Assembly (NCBI RefSeq): GCF_000373905.1
Contig: NZ_KB892705.1
Span: 4,104,478-4,168,477 of the forward strand
DNA from: Mycobacterium sp. 155
GTDB taxonomy: Bacteria; Actinomycetota; Actinomycetes; Mycobacteriales; Mycobacteriaceae
DNA: 64,000 nt
Direction: 5' to 3'
The translations under genes were made by a program, and so were the position numbers. The notes beneath the pieces were generated by a model, which was not told where the DNA came from, ran no database searches, and worked only from the letters and a program-made list of their open reading frames with translations. Positions 25,303 through 34,403 of the stretch are shown in pieces. How positions within the stretch are numbered: position 1 is the first letter of the stretch; each line of letters starts with the position of its first letter.

Positions 25303-25715
25303 CGAGTACGACATCAAACGAGCCGCGGCAGAGCAGGGCCGGGCAGTTCGTGGATGCAGCGACCCTGATCGCCCTGCTGTTCATCACGTTGTTCGTCACG
25401 ACGTTCGTCTTTGCTCAGGAGTCGGCAGAGGCGCCGAGCACAGAGGCGCCCACCGCGATCTCTCAGCTGAACATCAGCCCAGCTGAGAAACAACAATTCG
25501 AACTCATGAAGTCAAAAGACATGGTCGACGATGCGACTGTTGAACAACTGACCAAGGACAACGCGCCGAGCAACGACATGTACAAGATCGAATGGCTGCC
25601 GCTGATCGGGATAACCGCGTTGGCTGCCGCTTACCTGGCGTTTGTCTATCTCATGTCCTTCCGCGAATACCGCGAAGTGATCGCAGCCAGGTTCGGACCG
25701 GGACAGGAATCATGA
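25299..25715 (+). CDS. Membrane protein with extracytoplasmic loop (138 aa)
   Basis: Two transmembrane segments (about residues 18-39, VDAATLIALLFITLFVTTFVFAQ, and 99-118) enclose a roughly 60-residue hydrophilic loop (TEAPTAISQLNISPAEKQQF) predicted outside. It overlaps its neighbours on both sides by ATGA junctions. No known family. The loop could contact a substrate or a partner subunit of the transporter. Confidence 0.75.
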   Translation: MTSTTSNEPRQSRAGQFVDAATLIALLFITLFVTTFVFAQESAEAPSTEAPTAISQLNISPAEKQQFELMKSKDMVDDATVEQLTKDNAPSNDMYKIEWLPLIGITALAAAYLAFVYLMSFREYREVIAARFGPGQES

Positions 25716-25900
25716 ATTTTTGGACTCTTTTTGAATACGGCGCCTGGGTTTTGGCTGGGCTCGTCGCCGCCTGGATGCTGTTCGACGCATACAAGATCAG
25801 CCGCGACTACGACGAGGAATTCCTCGTGCACACCATCGAGGATCTCGGCGAGGACGCTGAATGGCAGCACGCGGATGACATAGAAGGGCGTCAATCATGA
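25712..25900 (+). CDS. Single-span small membrane protein (62 aa)
   Basis: MNFWTLFEYGAWVLAGLVAAW forms one transmembrane helix near the N terminus, followed by an acidic cytosolic tail (about 12 Asp/Glu in 35 residues). It overlaps the preceding stop and the following APC permease start by ATGA junctions. Such tiny proteins often stabilise transporters, as KdpF does; here this is inference. Confidence 0.72.
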   Translation: MNFWTLFEYGAWVLAGLVAAWMLFDAYKISRDYDEEFLVHTIEDLGEDAEWQHADDIEGRQS

Positions 25901-27318
25901 GCGAAGTCACCGCCAGTGGGGGCACCGAAGCGCTCACTCTGAAGAAGGTGCTGGGCCCGATCCATATCTGGGGGTTGGGCGTCGGCATCGTGTTGGTCGG
26001 CGAGTTCATGGGCTGGAACTTCACGGTGGGGAAGGGAGGCCTCTACGGCTCGCTGATCGCATGCTGGTTCGTCGGCCTGCTCTACACCTGTGTCGTCATG
26101 ATCAACTCCGAGGTTGCTTCCGCGATCCCGGCAGCCGGCGGTCAGTACGCCCAGGCCAAGCACTCGATCGGCCCGCTGATGGCGTTCAATGTGGGGCTCT
26201 ATCTCACCATGGCTTACACCATGCTGGAGGCCGCCAACGCGAACGTTCTCGGCGATCTGCTCAGTACGATGTCGGGGTTGTTAGGTAATAAACAGCACCT
26301 CTCCGCCTACCCGTTCGCCGTGCTGGCAATCATGCTCCTCGCACTACTGAACTACCGCGGCGTGCTGGCGACATTGTCGGTCAACTTCATCATCACCGGC
26401 TTCGCCTTCTTGACGATCATCGCGCTGTTCATCGGAGTTACCGGCTGGGATATGGGCAGCCAGTTCAGTGCACTCGTCTCATCGTCTGATGCCGGGCTTC
26501 CCTACGGCTGGATAGGCGTGATCGCAGCGTTCCAGTTCGGCATGTGGTTCTACCTCGGCATCGAGGGCACCGCCCAGGCGGCGGAGGAATGCCGCTCTCC
26601 GAGCCGATCGATTCCGCTCGGCAGCCTGGCCGGCATCATGACGCTGATCATCGCGGCCAGCTTGACCTGGTACCTCTGCGCGGCTCTGCTGCCTTGGCAG
26701 TATTTGGGCCAGTCGATCACGCCGTTGTTCGACGCCGCTCAGCTCACCCATTCGGGTGTGCTCGTGTGGCTGCTGTTCCTCGGCACGCTGGCGGCGACCC
26801 TCGCATCGGCGAACGGCTGCATCACCGACTCCTCGCGGTCATGGTTCGCGATGAGTCGTGACCATTACCTCCCGGAGTGGTTCGGAGCCGTGCACCCGCG
26901 GTACCGGACGCCGTACCGCTCGATCCTGTTCCTGGTACCGGTGGCTATCGCCTTCGCGATCCTTCCGCTGCTGCTGAACCAACCTACGCTGCTGTCAACC
27001 GTGATCACGTTCTCGATTCTGTCGGGTCTGCTGACCTACGCGTTCATGGTCGTCAACATGCTGAGGTTCCGGAAGCTGTGGCCGATCGGCTCCATCAAGC
27101 GGGCGTACACCCTGCCGATGCATCCGATTCCCTCGATTGCGCTGGCAGTGATCGCGGCGATTGTGTTCTTCGCGACCTACCTGGGCTTCGGCAGCACACT
27201 GATGTCAATCCTGGTGTTCTACTTGCTCGCCTCGGTGTGGTTCGTTCTCCGGCGGTTCAAGTACGTCGACCGGGACGCCGAGTTCACCGCGCCGTTGCCG
27301 CGTCCTCGAGGTTACTGA
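25897..27318 (+). CDS. APC-family permease (ethanolamine/amino acid permease-like), core of a multi-subunit transporter
   Basis: 473 residues, about 12 transmembrane helices. Motifs: HIWGLGVGIVLVGEFMGWNF (TM1 substrate-binding unwound region), SEVASAIPAAGGQYAQAKHSIGP (TM2-3), FYLGIEGTAQAAEECRSPSRSIP (TM6 loop), RSWFAMSRDHYLPEWFGAVHPRYRTPYRS. The pattern is closest to ethanolamine-type APC permeases. It is embedded in a six-gene operon with short proteins on both sides, all overlapping, which suggests a fixed complex. Substrate probably an amine or an amine-containing compound used by the neighbouring pathways (inference). Confidence 0.85.
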   Translation: MSEVTASGGTEALTLKKVLGPIHIWGLGVGIVLVGEFMGWNFTVGKGGLYGSLIACWFVGLLYTCVVMINSEVASAIPAAGGQYAQAKHSIGPLMAFNVGLYLTMAYTMLEAANANVLGDLLSTMSGLLGNKQHLSAYPFAVLAIMLLALLNYRGVLATLSVNFIITGFAFLTIIALFIGVTGWDMGSQFSALVSSSDAGLPYGWIGVIAAFQFGMWFYLGIEGTAQAAEECRSPSRSIPLGSLAGIMTLIIAASLTWYLCAALLPWQYLGQSITPLFDAAQLTHSGVLVWLLFLGTLAATLASANGCITDSSRSWFAMSRDHYLPEWFGAVHPRYRTPYRSILFLVPVAIAFAILPLLLNQPTLLSTVITFSILSGLLTYAFMVVNMLRFRKLWPIGSIKRAYTLPMHPIPSIALAVIAAIVFFATYLGFGSTLMSILVFYLLASVWFVLRRFKYVDRDAEFTAPLPRPRGY

Positions 27319-28016
27319 TGTCCGGAACGCTCTGGATCGCGCTGGCGATGGCCGCAGTGGGGGCGGTGGTGCTCACGTATCAGCACCGCCGTCACCTGGC
27401 CAGCGTCCAGCGTGACCGGGCGGCATTGTTCGAGCACGCCACCAGCGTGCTCGAACAATGCCGCGTCGTTCCTCGCGGGCTCGACTTCCCGATGCTCTAC
27501 GGGCGGTTCGACGGCCGGGACGTACGGGTCGAACCCGTGGTCGACAATCTCGCCCTACGAACCGTCCCGGTGCTGCGTCTGGTGGTCACCATGCGTGAGG
27601 AGTTCCCCGGGCAGGCGAGGTTGTCCGTGCTCAGCAATGAGACCGGAAACGAGTTTTACTCCGGTCACCGTGACCTGCTGCGGTGGCGCGACGAGGCGTG
27701 GCCCAAGTGGGTTTCGGTGGCCTGTGCCCCCGAGGGCGTGGATCGCGAACTGGCCGAGGCCGCCGTAAGCTTGGTGACCGAGGATTCCATGGTGAAGCAG
27801 GTACTGGTCACCGAGCGGGGTGTCCGGTGCGTCGTTCGTGGCGCACAGGCCAGCTCGGCGGCCTACCGCGTCACTCGGCGGGTCGATCTGTCCGAGGCAC
27901 GGGTGACGGCGGAGGATCTGCGTCGGACGGTCACGATGGCCCGCGACTTGTGCGATCAGATCGCCGGCCTGGCCGCACATCGCCCGGTAGGAGTATCGGA
28001 GGCAGAGTCGCTGTGA
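27318..28016 (+). CDS. Membrane-anchored protein of unknown function (232 aa)
   Basis: One N-terminal transmembrane helix (residues about 4-21, LWIALAMAAVGAVVLTYQ) and a soluble domain of about 200 residues, likely cytoplasmic or exposed, with LRLVVTMREEFPGQARLSVLSNE and VVRGAQASSAAYRVTRRVDL. The start overlaps the permease stop (TGATG). I recognise no family. A 17-bp perfect palindrome (27427-27461, GAGCACGCCACCAGCGTGCTC core) lies in its coding region. Confidence 0.72.
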   Translation: MSGTLWIALAMAAVGAVVLTYQHRRHLASVQRDRAALFEHATSVLEQCRVVPRGLDFPMLYGRFDGRDVRVEPVVDNLALRTVPVLRLVVTMREEFPGQARLSVLSNETGNEFYSGHRDLLRWRDEAWPKWVSVACAPEGVDRELAEAAVSLVTEDSMVKQVLVTERGVRCVVRGAQASSAAYRVTRRVDLSEARVTAEDLRRTVTMARDLCDQIAGLAAHRPVGVSEAESL

Positions 28017-28276
28017 ACCGACCAATTCACCCGTTGTTGGTCCTTGGCATCGCCATGGTCCTGCCAGGGGTGGGGCAGGTAGTAAACGGACAGCCCCGGC
28101 GCGGTTTGGTGTTCGCCTTCTACACCGTGCTGCTGGCAGTGGTTACCTACCTGGCGGCTCCGGAATCGGCGACCCCCATCGGACGGGTCGCCGGAGGGGT
28201 GTTCGTATACGCCCTCAGCCTGCTCGACGCCTATCGAGTCGCCGCCATTCGGTGGCACGCCGCCAAAAGCGCCTGA
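28013..28276 (+). CDS. Small hydrophobic membrane protein (87 aa), last gene of permease operon
   Basis: GTG start overlapping the preceding stop (GTGA). Three hydrophobic segments: HPLLVLGIAMVLPGVGQVVNG, RGLVFAFYTVLLAVVTYL, and VAGGVFVYALSLLDAYRVA. The pattern P-G-x-GQ-x2-NGQ-x-RRG resembles DUF5683/TM2-like small proteins that span the membrane. A strong bidirectional terminator follows. Confidence 0.75.
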   Translation: MNRPIHPLLVLGIAMVLPGVGQVVNGQPRRGLVFAFYTVLLAVVTYLAAPESATPIGRVAGGVFVYALSLLDAYRVAAIRWHAAKSA

Positions 28277-28285
28277 CAACAAAAC

Positions 28286-28327
28286 TAATTATGGCCGGTC
28301 AGCCCTGGGGCTGACCGGCCATAATTA
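28286..28327. terminator. Bidirectional terminator between permease operon and fba
   Basis: A 20-bp perfect stem (TAATTATGGCCGGTCAGCCC and complement) with a 2-nt loop and AT-rich ends, giving U-tracts on both strands. It separates two convergent operons. Confidence 0.95.
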
Positions 28328-28353
28328 TTGAACTGGTTCGTTATTGATTTCGC

Positions 28354-29373
28354 TCAGAAGGTCTTTCCGGCCGAGCCGAGCTGCTGGGTGGCTTCGACGA
28401 GGCGGGCCGCGAGCCCGGCTTCGGCCTTAGCGCCCCACACGCGCGGGTCGTAGGTCTTCTTGTTGCCGATCTCGCCGTCGACCTTCACCACGCCGTCGTA
28501 GTTCTTGAGCATGTGGTCGGCCACGGGACGCGTGTACGCGTATTGCAGGTCCGTGTCGATGTTCATCTTGATGGTGCCGTAGGAGACAGCGTCCGCAATC
28601 TCCTGATCGCTCGAGCCCGAGCCACCGTGGAAGACGAGGTCGAACGGCTTGTCCTTGCCGATCTTGGCGCCGACCTGATCCTGGATGTCCTTCAGGATCT
28701 CCGGACGCAGCTTGACGCCACCGGGCTTGTACACACCGTGCACGTTGCCAAAAGTCAGCGCCGTGATGTAGCGGCCATTCTCGCCCGCGCCGAGCGCATC
28801 GATCGTGGCCAGCGCGTCCTCGACCGTGGTGTACAGCTTTTCGTTGATGGCGTTCTCGACGCCGTCTTCCTCACCACCGACGGTGCCGATCTCGACCTCG
28901 AGGATGATCTTGGCGGCTGACGTACGTGCGAGCAGTTCGCGGGCGATCTTCAGGTTGTCCTGCAGAGGCTCAGCGGAGCCGTCCCACATATGCGAGTTGA
29001 ACAGCGGGTTACGACCGGCCTTGACCTCTTCTTCGGAAGCGGCCAGCAGCGGCAGGACGAAGCCGTCCAGCTTGTCCTTGGGGCAGTGATCGGTGTGTAG
29101 CGCGATGTTGACGTTGTACTGCTTCGCGACCTCGCGAGCGAAGGCCACGAATCCGAGGGAACCGACAACCATGTTCTTGGCCGCAGCGCCCGACCAGTAG
29201 GCAGAACCGCCCGTGGTGATCTGGAGAATGCCGTCGGACTCAGCGTCGGCAAAGCCACGCAGGGCCGCGTTCAACGTCTGGGAGGATGTGACGTTCACAG
29301 CTGGGTATGCGAAGCCGCCCGCCTTCGCACGGTCGAGCATCTCGGAATAGATCTCTGGGGTTGCAATGGGCAT
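28354..29373 (-). CDS. fba: Class II fructose-bisphosphate aldolase
   Basis: 339 residues; cleaves fructose 1,6-bisphosphate to dihydroxyacetone phosphate and glyceraldehyde 3-phosphate, Zn-dependent. Motifs: FAYPAVNVTSSQTLNAALRG, NIALHTDHCPKDKL (zinc His and catalytic Asp), EVEIGTVGGEEDGVE, TFGNVHGVYKPG, DLVFHGGSGSSDQEI, KMNIDTDLQYAYTR. It is the last gene of the tkt-tal-rpe-rpiB-fba operon and supplies the cleavage step of the RuMP cycle (FBP-aldolase variant). The chromosome presumably has another housekeeping copy elsewhere; this one belongs to the island. Confidence 0.95.
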   Translation of the reverse strand: MPIATPEIYSEMLDRAKAGGFAYPAVNVTSSQTLNAALRGFADAESDGILQITTGGSAYWSGAAAKNMVVGSLGFVAFAREVAKQYNVNIALHTDHCPKDKLDGFVLPLLAASEEEVKAGRNPLFNSHMWDGSAEPLQDNLKIARELLARTSAAKIILEVEIGTVGGEEDGVENAINEKLYTTVEDALATIDALGAGENGRYITALTFGNVHGVYKPGGVKLRPEILKDIQDQVGAKIGKDKPFDLVFHGGSGSSDQEIADAVSYGTIKMNIDTDLQYAYTRPVADHMLKNYDGVVKVDGEIGNKKTYDPRVWGAKAEAGLAARLVEATQQLGSAGKTF

Positions 29374-29537
29374 GCTGACTCCTGTGTTGAGTTTCGTCGT
29401 TCGTTAGGGAAACGAGCCTTGGCCGGTGTGCCGCGGACTAGGACGATGTCGTCCAAGCAGGGCAGCCGCCGACCGTCCCAGCCCTCTGGCGTGTGACGGT
29501 TCGACGGCTGCCATACCGAGAGGCGTCGAGTGCTGTA

Positions 29538-30011
29538 TTACTCGACAACCTCGCCGGTGGTTTCGTAGGTGGCGATCTTGCCGATACGCCGGACGTGGCG
29601 CTCGGCATTGCTGAATGGTTCAGTCAGGAAGGCCTCGATCAGTTCCGTAGCCTCTTCAACGGTGTGCTGGCGGCCACCGACTGCAACCACGTTGGCGTCG
29701 TTGTGCTCGCGGGCCAGTTTGGCCGTGTCGAGGTTCCATACCAGGGCCGCGCGCACGCCTTTGACCTTGTTCGCGGCGATTTGCTCACCGTTGCCCGAGC
29801 CGCCCAGCACAATCCCGAGGGCGTCCACGCCGGCGGCCTGGTCGGCCACAACGGCGAGCGCAGCGTTGATGCAGAATGCCGGGTAGTCGTCCTCGGCGTC
29901 GTAAACAGCAGGCCCGTGGTTCACCATCTCGTAGCCCTTGGCTGACAGTGCTTCGATCAGGTGGGAGCTGAGCTCCATGCCGGCGTGGTCGGTTGCGATA
30001 TGAACGCGCAT
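29538..30011 (-). CDS. rpiB: Ribose-5-phosphate isomerase B (RpiB/LacA family)
   Basis: 157 residues. RpiB motifs: MRVHIATDHAGMELSSHL, DYPAFCINAALAVVADQAAG, GIVLGGSGNGEQIAANKVKGVRAAL, ANVVAVGGRQHT. It interconverts ribose 5-phosphate and ribulose 5-phosphate, needed to regenerate the formaldehyde acceptor. It sits 35 bp downstream of rpe and 164 bp upstream of fba; the latter gap contains an imperfect GGCAGCCG/CGGCTGCC inverted repeat that may tune expression. Confidence 0.94.
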   Translation of the reverse strand: MRVHIATDHAGMELSSHLIEALSAKGYEMVNHGPAVYDAEDDYPAFCINAALAVVADQAAGVDALGIVLGGSGNGEQIAANKVKGVRAALVWNLDTAKLAREHNDANVVAVGGRQHTVEEATELIEAFLTEPFSNAERHVRRIGKIATYETTGEVVE

Positions 30012-30046
30012 GAATAGGGGTCCTTCAGACTGGTTGGGATGCGGCG

Positions 30047-30727
30047 TTATTTGCCAAATGCGAGCTGGGCGTTCGCGCGAAGCGATTCGATGGCCTCGGC
30101 GGGCGACGGCTTTCCGTACACGGACGATCCGGCCACAAAGATGTTGGCACCGGCCTCCGCGGCGCGGGTGATGTTCTCCTCCGTGACACCGCCGTCGACC
30201 TGGATGGCCACGTTCACGCCGGAACCCTCGACCGCAGCACGGGCGCGGCGGATCTTGGGCAGCGTGACGTCCAGGAAGGCCTGGCCACCGAAGCCCGGCT
30301 CCACCGTCATGACTAGCAGCATGTCCAGTTCGGGCAGCATGTCCAGGTACGGCTCCACCGGGGTCGCCGGACGCAGCGCCATGCCCGCCTTGGCTCCGCG
30401 TGCACGAAGTTCCCGGGCGAGTTTGATGGGGGCGACAGCCGCCTCGACGTGGAATGTCACCGAGTCCACGCCGGCGTCGGCGAACGGCGGCGCCCAGCGG
30501 TCCGGGTCGGCGATCATCAGGTGGGCGTCCAGCGGGATGGGGCTGACCTTCTTCAACCGCTGTACGACCGGCAGACCGATCGTCAGGTTCGGCACGAAGT
30601 GGTTGTCCATGACATCCACGTGCGCGGCATCGGCGTTGCTGATGCGAGCCAGCTCGGCTTCGAGGTTGGCGAAGTCAGCCGAGAGGATGCTGGGGTTGAT
30701 ACAGCATTTCGGCGATGAAGCGGACAT
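30047..30727 (-). CDS. rpe: Ribulose-phosphate 3-epimerase
   Basis: 226 residues of the TIM-barrel epimerase: [33 protein letters not shown] (metal site), [47 protein letters not shown]. It converts xylulose 5-phosphate to ribulose 5-phosphate in the regeneration phase of the RuMP cycle. It is the third gene of the tkt operon; the 136-bp gap after tal contains a strong hairpin. Confidence 0.95.
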   Translation of the reverse strand: MSASSPKCCINPSILSADFANLEAELARISNADAAHVDVMDNHFVPNLTIGLPVVQRLKKVSPIPLDAHLMIADPDRWAPPFADAGVDSVTFHVEAAVAPIKLARELRARGAKAGMALRPATPVEPYLDMLPELDMLLVMTVEPGFGGQAFLDVTLPKIRRARAAVEGSGVNVAIQVDGGVTEENITRAAEAGANIFVAGSSVYGKPSPAEAIESLRANAQLAFGK

Positions 30728-30810
30728 GGTTTCTGCCTTTCGGTAGCGGTCAGTTCAGGGCATGCGATATCGGGGCCGTCGGCCACGGATCGCGCCGCGG
30801 CCCGGTTGCC

Positions 30811-30844
30811 GGCCGCGTGGAGACCCGTTGGCCTCCACGCGGCC
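30811..30844 (-). terminator. Hairpin between tal and rpe
   Basis: GGCCGCGTGGAG (30811-30822) pairs perfectly with CTCCACGCGGCC (30833-30844). No T-tract. As the genes on either side belong to one pathway, it may be a partial terminator or an mRNA-stabilising structure rather than an operon end. Confidence 0.6.
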
Positions 30845-30863
30845 GAGACAACCCGGAGGCGGG

Positions 30864-31985
30864 TTAGGAACCCTTCTGAGCAGAAGCGAGGGCACCCTCG
30901 ACGTCGGCCAGGAGGTCCTTCCAGCTGGCAACGAACTTGTCCAGACCTTCGGACTCGAGCAATGCGACGACCTCATCGTAGGAGATACCGAGGCCTTCGA
31001 TGGCGTTAAGCACATCTTTTGCCTCCTCGTACGTGCCGGTGATGGTGTCACCGGTGACCACGCCGTGGTCGAACGTGGCGTCCAGGGTCTTCTCCGGCAT
31101 GGTGTTCACCACGTCGGCAGCCACGAGTTCGGTCACATACAGGGTGTCGGGGTAGGCCGGATCCTTCACGCCGGTCGAGGCCCACAGGGGACGCTGCGGG
31201 CGCGCACCGGCCTTGGCCAGCAATGCCCAGCGCTCGGTGGAGAAAAGTTCCTCGTAGACCTGGTAGGCCAAGCGGGCGTTGGCAACACCCGCCTTGCCCT
31301 TGAGCGCCTTGGCCGCGTCGGTGCCGATGGCGTCGAGGCGCTTGTCGATTTCGGTATCGACGCGGGAGACGAAGAAGGACGCGACCGAGTGGATCTTGGA
31401 CAGGTCGTGGCCGTTGCTCTGGGCCTGCTCCAGGCCGGACTGGAAGGCGTTGATCACGGCGCGGTAGCGCTCCAGCGAGAAGATCAGGGTCACGTTGACG
31501 CTGATGCCCTCGGCCAGGGTGGCGGTGATTGCTTCCAGGCCCTCGCGGGTGGCGGGGATCTTGATCAGGACGTTGTCCTTGGCGACCTTCTTGTAGAGGT
31601 TCTTCGCCTCGGCAATGGTCCCGGCGGCGTCCCACGCCAGGCGGGGGTCGACCTCGATGGAGACCCGACCGTCGACGTGGTCTGTGGCCGCGGCGACGGG
31701 GGCGAACAGGTCGCAGGCGTCGGCGACGTCGGCGGTGGTGATCTCGAAGATCGTCTCTTCGACGTTGGCGCCCCGTGCGGCGAGTTCGGCGATCTTTGCG
31801 TCGTAGTCGCTACCGGTGGTGATCGCGGCCTGGAAGATCGACGGGTTGGTGGTGACACCCACGACGTTCTTCTCGTCGATCAACTTCTGCAGCGAACCGG
31901 TCTCGAGGCGATTGCGGGAGAGGTCGTCAAGCCAGATCGACACGCCGGCTTTCGAAAGCTCTGCGGTGGGGGTTGCGTTGGTCAT
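30864..31985 (-). CDS. tal: Transaldolase
   Basis: 373 residues, actinobacterial (TalB-like long) form. Motifs: [58 protein letters not shown] (Schiff-base Lys), [12 protein letters not shown] [52 protein letters not shown]. It exchanges a dihydroxyacetone unit between sugar phosphates. ATG at 31985 starts at the conserved N terminus. Together with fba and pfkA it allows the transaldolase variant of RuMP-cycle rearrangement. Confidence 0.95.
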   Translation of the reverse strand: MTNATPTAELSKAGVSIWLDDLSRNRLETGSLQKLIDEKNVVGVTTNPSIFQAAITTGSDYDAKIAELAARGANVEETIFEITTADVADACDLFAPVAAATDHVDGRVSIEVDPRLAWDAAGTIAEAKNLYKKVAKDNVLIKIPATREGLEAITATLAEGISVNVTLIFSLERYRAVINAFQSGLEQAQSNGHDLSKIHSVASFFVSRVDTEIDKRLDAIGTDAAKALKGKAGVANARLAYQVYEELFSTERWALLAKAGARPQRPLWASTGVKDPAYPDTLYVTELVAADVVNTMPEKTLDATFDHGVVTGDTITGTYEEAKDVLNAIEGLGISYDEVVALLESEGLDKFVASWKDLLADVEGALASAQKGS

Positions 31986-32036
31986 CGTTTTCTGATTCTT
32001 CCTTCGAATATCGAATAGGTTGGCTAGCTTGCGATC

Positions 32037-32073
32037 GCGCCGCGGGACTGCCCGGTGGACGGTCCCGCGGCGC
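32037..32073 (-). terminator. Hairpin between tkt and tal
   Basis: GCGCCGCGGGAC (32037-32048) pairs with GTCCCGCGGCGC (32062-32073) directly after the tkt stop. Like the tal-rpe hairpin it has no T-tract and may process or stabilise the polycistronic mRNA. Confidence 0.6.
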
Positions 32074-32082
32074 GCTGGCAGC

Positions 32083-34221
32083 TTAGTTGCCTGCGGCGGC
32101 GATGGAGTCCTTAGCGGCAGCGACAACCGCTTCTGCGGTGATGCCGAACTCCTGGAACAGGCGCTTGTAGTCCGCCGAGGCGCCGAAGTGCTCAAGGCTG
32201 ACGGAACGACCGGCGTCGCCGACCAATTCCTTCCAACCCAGGGCCAACCCGGCCTCGACCGAGACGCGGGCGGTCACGGCGGCGGGCAGCACGGACTCCC
32301 GGTAGGCGGCGTCCTGCTTGTTGAACCACTCGACGCACGGCATGGAGACCACGCGAGTGGGGATGCCTTCGGCCTGGAGTGCTTCGCGAGCCTGGACCGC
32401 GAGGTGAACCTCGGAACCGGTGGCAATCAGGATCACCTGGGCCGGGGCGGTGGCGCCGTTCTTGGAGGCCTCAGCCAACACGTAGCCACCCTTGGCCACG
32501 CCGGCCGCGGATCCGAAGGTGTCGCCCTCGGCCGCACCTTCGCCGCGGGCGAAGGTCGGGATGTTCTGACGGGTCAGCACGATGCCCGCCGGGTTCTCGT
32601 GGTTCTCCAGGATGGTCTTCCACGCCACGCCGACCTCGTTGGCGTCGCCGGGACGAACGACATCCAGGCCGGGGATCGCGCGCAGGGTCGACAGCTGCTC
32701 CACCGGCTGGTGGGTCGGGCCGTCCTCGCCGAGGCCGATGGAGTCGTGTGACCACACGTAGACAGACGGCACACCCATCAGTGCGGACAGGCGGATAGCC
32801 GGGCGCTGGTAGTCACTGAAGATCAGGAACGTACCGGAGAACGCGCGGGTGGGTCCGTGCAGCGAGATGCCGTTGACGATCGACGCGGCAGCGTGCTCGC
32901 GGATACCGAAGTGCAGGACCCGTCCGTAGGGGTTGCCCTTCCACGAACTCGTCGAGCGGGAGACCGGAATGAACGACGGCGATCCCTCGATGGTGGTGTT
33001 GTTCGACTCGGCCAGGTCGGCCGAACCACCCCAGAGTTCGGGCAGGACGGGGCCGAGGGCGTTGAGGACCTTGCCCGATGCTGCCCGGGTCGAGACATCC
33101 TTGCCGGCTTCGAAGGTCGGCAGAACTGCGTCGACGCTGTCGGGAAGCTGCTTGGCCTCGATGCGCTGCAGGAGTGCGGCGCCTTCCGGATTGGCGGCCT
33201 GCCACGACTGGAAGGCCTCGTCCCATTCGCGACGTGCGGCCGCTCCACGGTCCACTGCCGCACGGGCGTGGGCCAGGATGGCTGGCTCGACGTCGAAGGA
33301 CTTGGCGGGGTCGAAGCCCAGAACTTCCTTCACCGCTGCGACTTCCTCGGCGCCCAGCGCAGAGCCGTGGATCTTGCCCGTGTTCTGCTTCTTCGGGGCG
33401 GGGTAGCCGATGATGGTGCGCAGCGAAATGATGGACGGCTTCGAGGTCTCGGCCTTTGCGGCCAGCAACGCCGCGTGGAGTTCCTCGACGTCTTCCTTGT
33501 ACTCACCCGTGCGGGTCCAGTCCACCCGCTGGACGTGCCAGCCGTAGGACTCGTAGCGCTTGAGAACGTCCTCGGTGAAGGAGATGTCGGTGTCGTCCTC
33601 GATGGAGATGTGGTTCTCGTCGTAGACCACGACGAGGTTGCCCAGTTCCTGATGCCCGGCGAGGGAAGAAGCTTCGGACGTCACACCTTCCTGCAGGTCG
33701 CCGTCGGAAGCGATCACCCAGATGGTGTGGTCGAACGGGGAGGTTCCGGGGGCGGCTTCGGGGTCGAGCAGGCCGCGCAGGCGACGCTGCGAGTAAGCGA
33801 AACCGACCGACGACGCGAGGCCCTGGCCCAGCGGGCCGGTGGTGATCTCCACGCCCTTGGTGTGCTTGTACTCCGGGTGACCCGGCGTCAGCGAACCCCA
33901 GGTGCGGAACGACTGCAGATCTTCCAGCTCCAGCCCGTAGCCGGCGAGGAACAGCTGGATGTACAGCGTCAGCGACGAGTGGCCCGGCGACAGGATGAAC
34001 CGGTCGCGACCCAGCCATTCAGCGTCGCTGGGGTCGTGGCGCATCAGCTTCTGGAACAGCAAGTACGCCGCCGGGGCCAGGCTCATCGCCGTACCCGGGT
34101 GACCATTGCCGACCTTCTCGACCGCGTCCGCGGCCAAAACCCGGACGGTGTCCACAGCGCGCTGGTCCTCGGCTGTCCAGTTCAATGACGTGGTGCCGAT
34201 CGCGTCTGCTGTCTGAGTCAC
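32083..34221 (-). CDS. tkt: Transketolase
   Basis: 712 residues, full length, ThDP-dependent. Motifs: [68 protein letters not shown]...[14 protein letters not shown] (ThDP GDG..N motif), [46 protein letters not shown]. It transfers two-carbon units in the RuMP regeneration phase. It is the first gene of the minus-strand operon tkt-tal-rpe-rpiB-fba; a promoter region almost identical in layout to that of phi-hps lies upstream. Confidence 0.96.
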   Translation of the reverse strand: MTQTADAIGTTSLNWTAEDQRAVDTVRVLAADAVEKVGNGHPGTAMSLAPAAYLLFQKLMRHDPSDAEWLGRDRFILSPGHSSLTLYIQLFLAGYGLELEDLQSFRTWGSLTPGHPEYKHTKGVEITTGPLGQGLASSVGFAYSQRRLRGLLDPEAAPGTSPFDHTIWVIASDGDLQEGVTSEASSLAGHQELGNLVVVYDENHISIEDDTDISFTEDVLKRYESYGWHVQRVDWTRTGEYKEDVEELHAALLAAKAETSKPSIISLRTIIGYPAPKKQNTGKIHGSALGAEEVAAVKEVLGFDPAKSFDVEPAILAHARAAVDRGAAARREWDEAFQSWQAANPEGAALLQRIEAKQLPDSVDAVLPTFEAGKDVSTRAASGKVLNALGPVLPELWGGSADLAESNNTTIEGSPSFIPVSRSTSSWKGNPYGRVLHFGIREHAAASIVNGISLHGPTRAFSGTFLIFSDYQRPAIRLSALMGVPSVYVWSHDSIGLGEDGPTHQPVEQLSTLRAIPGLDVVRPGDANEVGVAWKTILENHENPAGIVLTRQNIPTFARGEGAAEGDTFGSAAGVAKGGYVLAEASKNGATAPAQVILIATGSEVHLAVQAREALQAEGIPTRVVSMPCVEWFNKQDAAYRESVLPAAVTARVSVEAGLALGWKELVGDAGRSVSLEHFGASADYKRLFQEFGITAEAVVAAAKDSIAAAGN

Positions 34222-34294
34222 GTTTTATCCCCTTCGATTCGGTCATCGGCCCGTGGCGGCCGCACGGATAATTCTGGTAGATCGCGTGATATCG

Positions 34295-34369
34295 ATGATC
34301 GCGAACCAAACGGGCAGGCGAAACGCTCTTTCCTGACGGTTAGGACTACACTTTCGGACTGGTTGGACG
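34295..34369 (-). promoter_or_regulatory. Promoter/operator region of tkt operon, copy 1 of a duplicated element
   Basis: About 74 bp align without gaps to 37164-37237 upstream of phi. The best conserved core is CTGACGGTT-N3-ACTACACTTT (plus-strand reading), followed by GGA-TGGT-GGA. In both cases the element lies between a minus-strand RuMP operon and a divergent regulator gene. It is a candidate binding site for the island's regulator. Confidence 0.7.
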
Positions 34370-34403
34370 ATTCCGCTCGCGATAGCCCGGATAGACTGAC
34401 CGG

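Noticed and set aside
30762..32018. 418-codon plus-strand frame
   Set aside because: Opposite transaldolase; composition is Gly/Asp/Val-rich noise.
32857..34188. 443-codon plus-strand frame
   Set aside because: Opposite transketolase; no domain signature.
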